64,000 nucleotides of DNA from assembly GCA_030142905.1 (NCBI GenBank), contig JASJOG010000035.1, positions 992,001 to 1,056,000 on the forward strand. The letters run 5' to 3'. The notes beneath the pieces were generated by a model. That model worked only from the letters and a program-made list of their open reading frames with translations. It was not told where the DNA came from and did not search any database. Positions 49,501-64,000 of this stretch are shown one piece after another. How positions within the stretch are numbered: the stretch's first letter is position 1; each line of letters starts with the position of its first letter. The DNA comes from Heliopora coerulea (Eukaryota; Cnidaria; Anthozoa; Scleralcyonacea; Helioporidae). Made by a program: the position numbers and the translations under genes.

Positions 49501-52500
49501 ATATTACAATAGATAGAGCAATCAGATTTAACTGTATTACGTTAATCAGGACTGACATGAGGAAAAAAAAATCAAAGTCAAAATAGTACGTCAATAAACT
49601 TACATTATTTGTGGAGTTCGCTCGCTGGTAGGCACACAACTGAAGGAGTGCATGGAATGCTATAAAAATTAGTGAAAGAGTTACCCCAGAGGGAAAAGGA
49701 TGATCACTGATGACAATTACCTCGGCGAGCGACAGACTGTCATTTCCAAAACAAAATCTTCCCCGGAAGGGTACAGATGGCATGCAAAAACTGGCTGAGA
49801 TAATAACACCAACAATTTTTTTTCTATCGAAAAGGTATATTATTTTGTGATAGTTCTTCACAATTTTTTTTTAGCGAAGTTCTTGTTAATTGCACTTCCC
49901 ACCCCTTGCTAAAGTAGTAAGCAAAGCTTTAAGACCTACTAATTTACAGCGACTTCGGTGAAGATAACGTTGTGACGGGAAACACCTTAGCCAATCAGAA
50001 CGCTGATTCGTTTGATCATTTTTTTTCAACACCGCTGACTTAGTGCGGCAGTTTAAGAAGCTTTTATTAGCTTTTCGTCAGAGACAACTGGGCGAGCCCA
50101 AAATATTCATGATTACTTCTCAATATGCGTAAAGAAAATTACAGATGAGTAAATTTAGAATATTCCAGAATGTTATAAATGGCGTTATGCACCGATTACC
50201 GGCCATATATTTTCGGTGGTTTCCTTGTATTCAGGTAAAACGTATTCAGCTGTCCGGCCTTGTCCTCTTTTCTCTGCTAGGAGTATGAAGCCCACGCACA
50301 CGAACGACGTTTAGCACCGGTGTTTATTTTATTCGCATCAGTCCTTGAGCGGAAGACCTCAGTCTTCATAGAATAAACAATGAACAGATACTGAATGGTC
50401 TACTTACGCACTCTGCAAATAGGGCAGTTGTTTGAACCGCGTCTTAAGTTCTCAGCTGTAAATCAAACAAACAAAAATCAACTGTCACAAAGGAATTTTC
50501 ATACACCAAAAGTCGGTCTTACGAAGTCACGATGGCCACCCGGTAAAAAAACACTATTCATGTTTTGAGCAACTGAACTTAGCTTCATGAAGTGGATAGT
50601 TCGCGATTTGGAGGATAAAATTTAAATTCAGTCGTTGTCAATGTCTTTTCTATGTATTTTCATCACGACTGAGGGAGGCAAAAAATTTTTCTTTCCTTAT
50701 GCCCCACTTCGTGTCACCAATATTTATAGCGCGGTTTGGTACCCAACAGGATCAATGTGTCATATTCCATTCTGAGTTTATGTGATATTTAAAACACAAG
50801 CAGTAATGTTTTATCAAGGTTTAAAACGTCAGACAAAAGCCAAGTGTTTTAGATCTGAAAAAGCACGTAGTGCAAGTTTTTTTAATGACTTCTAAAACAA
50901 ATCCTTTTATACGCTAATTGAAGAAGAATGTTTGAAAATTAATGCTTTCAAAGTCGTAAAAACCTTGAGGAGAAAAGTAACCATGTTATTACCAGATTTA
51001 AAGACACGTCACGTTTGTGATTTTCCCTTGTGCTTTCCTCACAAATTGAGTAATTGCTTTAAAAGTGTCTTAAGTATACCACCATAATGATGACTTACCA
51101 CAGTCGCTACAGACGCACAAATGCTTACAAGGTAACATCAAGGTGTCCCTTGCGGCGCTCATGCACACGACACAAACAACGTTCTCATCTGAATAACTAT
51201 CACCATAACAATCATCGTCGTCATAGTCCTCCTCAGCTTTCTCCTGGGGAGCAAAAGAAAATCATACAAGGACGTGAGTTCCCGAATTCGCGACCGCTTT
51301 ATGCCAATTTCTCCGTCCAGGAGGCGTCTCTGGCATTGGTGACAGCTTATTGACTCGACAGCTTATCACCAATGCCAGAGACGCCTCCTGGACAAAGAAA
51401 ATCATACAAGACTAAGCATGAGTTGTTATATGTCATATAAATCATAATCATATCAGTCATAAATCTCTAGTTTTATCTATGATTTCTATGGCGTAAGCAG
51501 CGACAGGTGTTGTGATGCACATGACATCAGGTTACTTGACACAGACCTGTGAGAGTTACTGTTCTCAGTTGACTCGACGCAGTGGTGGCGCCAAGAATTC
51601 CCTGACGCAGGGTCTAACGTCCCCGACGGAAGGCCTAAAACACTGGGGCCGTGACCACACCCCCTTTATAATCCCCTTTTCTAAAGGTCGAAAACATGTT
51701 AATTTTCGCAGGAATAATCGCAACAACTGATTAGAAGCAGTATAGTTTTAGATTTAACATCGGGTCTGTTATCTTTCTTGGTTGAATCTGTAACGAGTAT
51801 TCATAGTTTGTACAATATATAAATGTGTTATCGTCAGTGTAATTCCCTGACAAATTGTTAAATTTTCCCCGACAGGGGGACTGCAGCCCCCTCGGCCCCC
51901 CTCTGGTCCCACCCCTGACTCGACAACTGAACTGGTCCAACCGAACAGCGGTCCAGACACCCGAAGACGCTAGTTCGAATTTCGATCAAGTCAAGTTTTC
52001 CAGTCGACTTTAACAGTGCAGGTAAATCACGAAATTTAACTTTTGTGTCCCTGGGTAACCTGGTAACGAAATCCTAAGTGGTATGGCGACGTGTTTGGGA
52101 TGTCACTCATGTCAGGTACATCAAATGAGATACCTCTTCGTGTTCACTTTCTTCTTTGCTTTCTAAACCGTAGATTTCATGCAGCAGATAGCAGAGTCCA
52201 TCAACCTTAAAGAAAAAATTATTAAGTTGAGGTATATATTCAACATCAAAATTAGAAGGAAAAATATGCACAGGTAAATATGCATAGGTAAATAAGTGAA
52301 TTGCGGTCAAAACGCCCCCGAACTTGGGGCCTAACTCTAACCCTAACTCTCTTGGAGGGCTTTATGTCTTATGTTTTGGGGAAGTAATGTCTTGGTCAGG
52401 GGTCGTTATGTCCGGGTCGTTATGTCCGGGTCGTTATGCCCGGGGCGTTATGTCCGGGGCGTTTTGACCTGTTACAAAGTACCCTCCATGGGCAGCCATC

Positions 52501-55500
52501 TTGGCTTCAGTTTTTGCCTGGCCAATGACTGGGAGTTGCCAGTTACCATAAACAATCCTGATTGGGTTGGGTCACATAATGAACACATTCCCTTACCATT
52601 TGCTTTTGCTTCAGTAATTTAATAGTGTAAGATCCGTCTGATAGCTGGGAAAAAAGAATTTAAAGACAACAAATCATATCATTGACCTCAGGGATTCACA
52701 TCAGCTGAAAAAAATAAATTCCCGTATTTTAAAATTCATTACCGTCACATTAGCAGCTACCTTGGCAATGATATGAATTTTATGGTGAAATTACTAGTAA
52801 GTTTAAAAGCCTGAGTAACTCTCATTTCTGTAGCCAAAAAAATAGTTTTCCAGCGACCTTTTTGTCAATTTTAGATGTATTTCAGGTATGTAAGAGGTCT
52901 TCCACTTAAAATGTCCAAATGAACCATGCTTAAGTGCATCCCAACTTACCACTTGACCTGTAAACCTTGCCCCCCCCCCTTTGCTTTAACTCTGATAGCT
53001 ACTATGGCTCTTTAGTGATTGATGAGCCAGTTGGAAATCATAGGCAAAGTATGAATGAAATTACCATTTCAATGTTAGCCATTGTTATATGAGAGTGGCC
53101 TGCAAAATCTACAAAAAATAAAGATAAAACAATTAACATAATAAATAGACATATAGATAAGTAGGTACAGTGTATATGGATAAATGAACATATACAGACT
53201 CTGAAACAAACACAGGCATAGACCTATAGATATAGGAACAGGTCATTCATACAATGGATGGGAATGTGGCCATGATCACCAAAGAAATGGTCTGAAAATC
53301 AGATGAGGTAGGTCAATGAGACAATGATTACATGGCTTCAAGAAGACACAATGAGTATGTGCAACAAATTACCATCTTAAAACTTTTTTATGTCCTACAA
53401 CACAACTTTTATACTAACATATAAATTGAATACCAGTATACTTCTTTCAAATTCAGATAAACCATATTAACATTTGCAACAAGCACAACAGCATACTCAA
53501 GTGCTATACTCACCATCTTCTACTGCAGTTATATGGATAACAACAGGGATCTGATTTGAATTTTCAGAGTAAATTAGCTGAAATGGTAGCAGGGAGACAA
53601 AAATGCACATATCAGTCTTTGGTAATGCAATGCAGATGACTTAAGACTAAATGCAGATAATACAGTATCCTTTAAAAATATAAAGAAGTTTCCAAAAACA
53701 TTGAAAGAGACTTACTTCACTTTCTTTGAATTGACATGGCTTAATCAAGTGGAATTTGCCATGGGTAAACAACTGGTTAGCTCCTTTGTCAAATGTAAAA
53801 CTGCGTGATGTTAAAGATTTGTCTTTTGTTGTATAGCTATAACAACAAAAATAAATGGGTGCATCAACATCACAGTTACTTCAAAGAGACCCTAGCTTGT
53901 GTCTGTGGAGTTTTCAACTTTGGTCCGGATAAAGCCTATTTCTTTCAACCAACAGGGTTGGTCACCTAGCAATTTCAGCAATATCTACCATACTACTTGC
54001 ATCAACTTCAAATATTAGTTCACTCTTCAGCCCGTAGACATATTCACTTGAATAAACTAATTTGTCATTAGCAACAATAAAATTTGACTGGACAATGTCT
54101 GTGATAAAAGGGTCACTTGAGGTTAAACCCTTAAAAATGAAGATGTCTCAGTAGAATTAAGTTGTTTGGCATTAACCTAAATAAGAATATACAGGGGAAC
54201 CTTAGGGGTTAAAGGGATAAGATTCTGGCTAAAGAAGTAAAATGAAGTGAAACTGGATTGATTGTGAAAACATATACTTTGTCATTCAGATGGATGTTGG
54301 TCATCTTGGATTGGATAATTACACTTCAATCTTGCTTTCTCATTGAGATAAATAACCACAATGAGTAGATGGCACTGCTCTAGTCACAAAGCGTCCCAAT
54401 GTTTTTCATTAATAGCAATACCAAACATAAACTTTATAAATACTGTATTAATGAAATTTGCTTTTCTAAGATCCCAGGGAAAAAATCCCAGGGCAAACAC
54501 CATAGTGTGTTCTGATTTCTATTAGGTAAATGTCTATTGGCAATCTTTCTTAAGTTTATAGTAAGGTAACCAAAAATTACCCTTCCAACTTTCTTTTCCT
54601 CTTTGAAATTCCAATTTGATCAAATGTAGGACATACATTTCATTTAAACCACTGTTCAAATTGGCAGAAGAAAAATAAGCACTCTTCCAAAAAAAAAAAC
54701 CTCAACAATTTTTAGCCATCTATTTGTCATGAATATTTTTTTAGCATAAATTTTAAAAAGTGACTTCTATTTTTCTTTATTGCTGGGTGGAAATCAATCC
54801 CCTGAGATTTAAAAGAAAAAAAAACATGGCAGCCATGTTGGCAGTAATATACAACAGCAGGTAAAGAGACTCAATTGCTAAAAGACCACCAAGATTGTTG
54901 CCAGGCAACCCACTAATTGTGATCATAATGATATCAGAGTAAACTGCATGTTGTACACAGTTCATTTCAACCCTGACCGTGACTTATCATTCACTTACTG
55001 GTTTTCTTTCACTCCAAAACCTTAGAAACATGACTGTTTTTAACCCACAGAGGGGCATGGTTATATTCTAAAATTTTATTCTGGCTTTATTCAGCACAGT
55101 GGTAAACCTACATCTTTATGGGTTAAGGCCATAAATTAACTGGTGTCCACACAATGAGTATATCTGGTGAGAGCAACTATTGTTTCAACTAGTACAGTTA
55201 TAACTAAATTTCTCGTACCATTAGAAAGAAAAACTACTTACACAGCCCGACCAGAAGACATGTCTTCTGTTGCCAGGTAATGAATGTTCACTGCACATTT
55301 TATGTCTGTATCAAACACAAAATCGATATAATAGGCATCACTCTCCGTGTCCACTTCCTCGTGTCTGCAAAATTAAAAGAAAAAATCTACTTTATTAAAA
55401 TGCTTATGTGCAAGTCTAATGGGTTGTTTAACACTTTCTAGTCAAAGTCTCTCTAAGTAAAGTAATCTGGCTTCAGCCAGAAGAAAATAATAAAAGTCTT

Positions 55501-56703
55501 GTTTGATTGTAAAGAGTGGAGATATTCTTAACTCTTTCTGGTCCATGTCTCCTGATAAAATTGCAAAATTGCCTGGCACAAACCAGAGTGAAATAATAAA
55601 AGTCAGATTTGAAGTTCATAAATTTATTCAGTTTCAACATTAAAAACCAGAGTAAAATTATTTATAAGATATGCATTTGACAAAACATTGACTCATGGAC
55701 ATAAAATGTGTTTTAATTTGTATGAGAAGTGTAATTAGTCCATACTTTGCAGTTATTGGAGTATCTCATGGGGTTTAATTTCTTTCTTGGGCTCAGAAAA
55801 CATTTCAGATTAAACAGCTTGACAGCATGCAAATTGTGATTCATATATTAAAACAAAGCTACTACATTAACATCAAAACTTTGACTTACTTCACAAGTCT
55901 GAGGGAATCTTTTCTAAGGTTGATTAAACATCTTAACAGCTTGGTTGGTTCAGATTTGTGGGCTTCAGGGTAAGGAAACTGCAGCGTTAAGAAGAAAATG
56001 GTCATATACTTTTTGCTGAAAAGTATATGGATAAAATGAATAAATTTCCAAAAATTAACAAATTTCCAACATGGAGTTGTTTTACTCTTAACAGCAGGAA
56101 CATCCCTTCAAACCATCTTTACGGCCAAGGGAATTTTCGTTTTGCAAGTCGGTCACGATAATCCAGGATCATAGAAACGTTTTCTGAACAGAGCTACAAG
56201 TACATAATGCCCCAAGCATTGTCAACCAAACCTTACAGCGCACATTATTGATATTTTATCTCCTTTTATATTTTAAAGCAGCCACAGACTTATTACAGCT
56301 TGTACATTAAGCAGCACTTCCTCGAAACAAATCAGACAAATACTGCGACAAAGACGACTGGCAAGACAAGGAATATGAAGATGAGTTTCAACTATACCGC
56401 AACGGGTCTTGGAGCAAGGAAATTCAAGTCGCTGTTGTCCCCAAAGAGAAAGGATTCTGGCTGTGTTCCCGAAAAAGTCTGGTCTCCCATAATAAAATGG
56501 CTAGAAAAATAATTCCCTGAAACCCAAAGAACATCGAATTACAAAGTGTGAACACTTGATAATTTTAGTAACTCGAGAAACAACAGCTAACATCAACATT
56601 CAGTCAATCTGAACTCACCTGATTTCGGTGGGTACCTGTAATTTGCTCTGGTCAAGTCCATAGTTTCAATTCTTTCATTGGTTCTACTGTACAGAACGCC
56701 CAT
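46517..56703 (-). CDS. MGRN1: RING E3 ubiquitin ligase, MGRN1/RNF157 family
   Basis: Sixteen phase-consistent exons give 570 aa: 56703-56619, 56516-56398, 55978-55890, 55364-55242, 53836-53716, 53577-53514, 53108-53065, 52644-52597, 52205-52134, 51243-51099, 50455-50408, 49659-49604, 49429-49339, 48876-48615, 47779-47643 and 46725-46517. The N-terminus MGVLYS keeps the Gly2/Ser6 myristoylation pattern of mahogunin, followed by NYRYPPKSG and GDNSDLNFL. The DAR2-like beta domain includes CLINLRKDSLRLVK, FVFDTDIKCAVNIHYLA, FSLPxxK-like NQLFTHGKFHLIKP and VDGLCYLLHEIYGLE. The RING finger is CVVC-x13-CKHLCVCSDC-x13-CPIC, then VPFHALLQL and PGYKKVDLFDALN. The remaining 170 residues are a Ser/Arg-rich stretch (RSSSRFSRSSRGSRKRE) followed by an acidic tail. 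Known role: ubiquitinates targets such as TSG101 and melanocortin pathway components at membranes. No PSAP/PTAP late-domain motif is visible. Vertebrates have two paralogues; this may be the unduplicated form. Confidence 0.95.
47328..47435 (+). repeat. dispersed repeat, GATGAGTAAAATCGTC family
   Basis: Contains CTTCGACGAGTAAAATCGTA, then CGACGAATAAAATCGTCTGT and CCAGAGTGAATTAATACAAG, ending AGGAAAGAGTTAA. It matches the internal landmarks of 8082-8190, with the core present twice. It lies in the last intron of the RING gene. Confidence 0.55.
49141..49330 (+). repeat. (GGAA)n microsatellite
   Basis: GGAAGGAA repeats with interspersed GTAA variants. On the coding (minus) strand of the RING gene it is a TTCC tract beginning only about 8 bp after the splice donor of the exon 49429-49339, within that intron. 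A long frame of repeating SFLP on the minus strand is a composition artefact. Confidence 0.95.
51255..51411. repeat. hairpin with flanking 17-bp direct repeats
   Basis: A perfect 28-bp inverted repeat (GTCCAGGAGGCGTCTCTGGC... at 51315-51342 and its complement at 51366-51393) lies just outside the acceptor of the RING exon at 51243. AAAGAAAATCATACAAG is present on both sides, near 51254-51270 and 51394-51410, as an apparent direct repeat. Confidence 0.8.
52388..52470 (+). repeat. 14-bp tandem repeat
   Basis: About five copies of GTCGTTATGTCCGG (with GGCG and GCCC variants) in the RING-gene intron between the exons at 52205 and 52644. Confidence 0.85.
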
Positions 56704-58641
56704 GGTTAATAATAATAAGTTAAAATAAGATATTTTAAGTTGATATACAAAGATATGCTCTTCGTACAAAACATAAATAATCTCAACTGCGCAACAATAT
56801 CTTAGATTAAAGTTACGCGGGAGCACTGGACACGAGTGAACGAGGATCGTCGAGGAACTTACAGTAATGTTTACATGAAGTACCCTCCTTAAAAAGGAAG
56901 TTACAAGTGGAGGTCGTCAAAATAAATATTACGGAGGCGTTCGTAATAAAACGATTTAATGATTCTAATATTCTATTGACACCAATCCCGACTATAGGCA
57001 AAACCTAATCCAAAACCTAATCCAAACTCTAACCCTAATCTTGATAGTAACCATAACCCTAGTCTTGATATTGATGAAAATAAAGAATTCCAACGAAAAA
57101 TTAAAAAGTCACATTGGGTTTCGCACTTCTCTGTGATTCGCTATCGGTTAAAAACTATAGCGGTTAATTGGAGTTCAACCAATACAAAGAACTTTGACTC
57201 ACAGCAAGAACTGTGGCGACCAACCACAAAGATCCACTTACATCCAATTGTCACGTGACCTCAATCCTCTCGAAATAAATTGGGGGAGGTATTTTAATTA
57301 CGTTGGAATTGTTCTTTCAAAGTTTTCTCTGTTTGGGGAAAGTCGAAACTTTATAATCCGATCTCATGACAAGAAAGAAATTTCATACCCCCCAGCTTTT
57401 AATTGTTATTATTCATTATTACAACAGGATGAAGATGTCTTGCAAAGGTAAATTGGTTAAGTAAACTTTCGTGTGGGTTAACTGCCAAATAAAGCATGGC
57501 AAGTGCGACGCCGTCAGGCTGCAGTGCTCCTCTGACCTGATCCCCAGAACAAAGTCTCGGTTTTCTGGCAATAACTCACGTGGGATCCACTGACGTATTT
57601 AGGTACACAAGCTTTGTGTGGCAAATAATGGTGGTGGTGGTGATGACGACGATGACGGTCTCTATGACGATGATACGGATAATGGTGATAACGACCACCT
57701 GTGACGACATTGATAAAGATAAAGTTTACTCCGTGACGATGATTGGTGGAGATGAAGATAGTAATATCATAACGTTAAGTATAACGACTATTGCAATGAA
57801 TATCATGACAAAGTGGATAACGTAATCTCGTTCCGAGAAATTTTGTTCCTTGTGGTACCTGCCACGAAACGAAACCTCTGGGATAATAGATGACAGGAAG
57901 ATATTTTGATTGATTACTTGTAATTGAATCAATTGCCATTTTTCCGCAGGACAAATGAATTTGAAGCAAAGTGAACGTTCTCATTTTCTCAAAAATCTCT
58001 CAGAAACTCTCTGATTGACTAAAACCTCGTTTCAAAACCATATCGAGTGTCGACTTCGAAAAGTAGTGGTACCCCCATACCCCCCACATCCAGTCCTTGA
58101 TTTCACGCATGCTCTGATCTTCTCCGGAATCAGGTTTCATGAAATTACCTCAAAGTTTTCGTCTCGTACCGGCAACCACAAGGAACGTAGTTGATAAAAA
58201 TGATCGCGTTGCCGACGATAAGACAATAATTAAACACCAGTCCAAGAAATCAATGAGACGTTTTAAATTTTAAAACTCATCTTTATTCACAATAGCAATT
58301 TTTAATGATCTATATCAGTCTTTCACAACAGGTTTGGTTTCTCAACGCTATGACAGGCGCCCGCGCTTGTCAAAACCAGCGTAACTGAAAAACGTAATTG
58401 CCTGTCATAAAGGTCAATCAACACCAACGAGCGAGGTTATAGAAATATTGTTTCCACGCCGCGCAACGCTTTGGTCCCACGTGAACACGTGGTGGGTAAA
58501 ATTCTCTCGATTTCTGATAAATAATAAATTAAAAAATTGCAGAAACGTTTTGGGTTTTTGAGAAAATGAGGGAAATTTTAAGAGTTCTTGTAACAAATCT
58601 GGTCTCTTTTGGCGATATATATATCGGCAAATATAATTTTC

Positions 58642-58672
<31 letters not shown>

Positions 58673-59866
58673 CATACATACATGAAAATTAAACGAGATA
58701 CCAATTTCTACGAAACGAGAATTTCTAACGGCCCAGCCGGAGTCGACAATCACTTCGTAGAAACGGACACTGGTGTGAGTATTTGATTTGCCATCAAAAC
58801 ATTTAAAATTCGGTTAAAACATTCTCGGCTTTGCCGAGGTGGTTTTTCCAAACAATTTTAGGTTTAAATATCTGATCGAAAAACTTTTTAGCGTTCGATG
58901 TACCTCCTTCAAAACTTTGAAAATTGCTCATAAGCAGACTCTAACAACGATAGATAAAAAAGATTTCGCTTCCTTTTGCCTGAGACCTTCATTAGTACAA
59001 AAACCCAAATGTCTCTGCAAGCTTATCAAAAGAGCACATTATCAGAACAACTAATGTAAATACGGTCATGAAGATCCTTTTGTACAATGTGTTAAATTTA
59101 AGTATTCCCTTCAGAAACCCACAAATAAATCGATGTACTAACTATGGCAACAGAGTCGTCTCCGTCTATCGGGAAACCTGAAAAGCAACAGAGAAACGAT
59201 CAATAAAGAAACTCATGAAAAGAAAGAATCGTTTAGAGATGACAGATGAATGATCGTCAAGCACTATCCTTGGAGATGTCTCTAGCTTGGAGATATCTAG
59301 AGATGATAGATGAACGATCGTCAGGCTCTATCCTCGTTTTTCTAAGGATAAAGCTTGACGATCGTTCATCTATCATCTCTAGATATCTCCAAGCTCTCAC
59401 AATTCTACAATATAAATTTCAGAGAACCGTTTGTTTTTCAATAAATATACTCCTGACTAAAGTTCCTTTTGAACAATACGGCAGATTTATAAGGCCAAAT
59501 GGCGAACTCCATGGCTGACCCTTGTGAATGACTGGCAAGAGATCGGAGCCTGCACTCTATGTCTAACAATACCAATGGACTTAGGGATTCACATTGTTGA
59601 ACTTTGTCACAGATCACAACTCGGTTCCAGGCCTCTAATATGGATTTGGAACTTTTAAACATTTGGAGCCATTTTAAAGCCTCATGGCTTAAGACCCAGA
59701 CAAAAAACCCGCCATAAATTTTAGCTTCACTTTTAAGTCTACTCCTCACCCAGAGTCATAGTTCCAGCAAATATAGAGTTCAATGGTCCTCTCCTGGCAA
59801 CTTACGTGTCACCGATACTGATCCAAGAAGCTTACCTCGTTATTTCGGAGACGATTTCTTTGATTG
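56704..59866. other. intergenic DNA, 5' of MGRN1/RNF157 and 3' of SEC14L1
   Basis: No gene is supported. It holds a degenerate CCTAATCC/CTAACCCTAA tract near 57000-57060, a GTG/GAT-rich simple stretch at about 57625-57790, an (AT)n/(ATAC)n tract at about 58610-58685, and a foldback element at 59284-59394. The RING-gene promoter should lie just right of 56704. Confidence 0.45.
59284..59394. repeat. foldback element related to the 10674 palindrome
   Basis: The left arm (AGCTTGGAGATATCTAGAGA...GATGAACGATCGTCAGGCTC) and right arm (AAGCTTGACGATCGTTCATC...CTCCAAG) are each about 50 bp, with a loop of about 10 bp. A partial extra copy of the left arm precedes it at about 59246-59283. GATGAACGATC and the trailing TCCAAGCTCTCAC are shared with the element at 10674-10820. 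Confidence 0.82.

Positions 59867-64000
<4,134 letters not shown>

Noticed and set aside
57000..57060. Telomere-like CCTAATCC/CTAACCCTAA tract (others near 19010 and 52325)
   Set aside because: Too short and irregular to be an interstitial telomere; degenerate CTAACCCTAA runs are common background in animal genomes.

Overview
This is eukaryotic, metazoan DNA. Genes are split into many short exons with GT-AG junctions, and introns and intergenic DNA are AT-rich and full of simple repeats and small foldback elements. Two secreted genes (a Gly-rich/discoidin protein and a PAN-EGF-fibrinogen-like-LamG lectin) have cnidarian-style domain mixes, and the four conserved genes look like invertebrate single-copy orthologues. 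A cnidarian, probably an anthozoan such as a stony coral or anemone, is the best guess; this is inference. All exon models were read by hand from splice signals, reading phase and family similarity.

Layout: (1) about 1293-7054, minus: secreted Gly-rich-repeat protein with a discoidin (F5/8C) module, continuing past the left edge. (2) 7055-11055: gene-free, with a LINE reverse-transcriptase fossil, a 147-bp palindrome and dispersed repeats. (3) 11891-25447, minus: complete 17-exon CCDC40 (999 aa), whose last exon and 3' flank are tandemly triplicated at 11056-11968. (4) 25568-33907, plus: complete 14-exon THOC6 (341 aa), divergent from CCDC40 across 120 bp; its seventh intron holds a 2.7-kb minisatellite of about 63 copies of a 43-bp unit. 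(5) 36800-44492, minus: complete 7-exon secreted lectin-like gene (612 aa). (6) 46517-56703, minus: complete 16-exon MGRN1/RNF157-family RING E3 ligase (570 aa). (7) 59867-63404, minus: last six exons of a SEC14L1/SEC14L5 orthologue (CRAL-TRIO end plus GOLD), whose 5' part lies beyond the right edge.

The genes do not form a pathway: CCDC40 builds the axonemal ruler of motile cilia, THOC6 is an mRNA-export subunit, MGRN1/RNF157 is an E3 ligase and SEC14L1 a lipid-binding regulator. Their linkage is notable, because in human CCDC40, RNF157 and SEC14L1 lie on 17q25 and THOC6, MGRN1 and SEC14L5 on 16p13.3. The window may therefore preserve the single ancestral block from which both human segments derive. 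The other notable features are the CCDC40 terminal-exon triplication, the phase-symmetric discoidin cassette inside a Gly-rich domain, and several foldback-element families.
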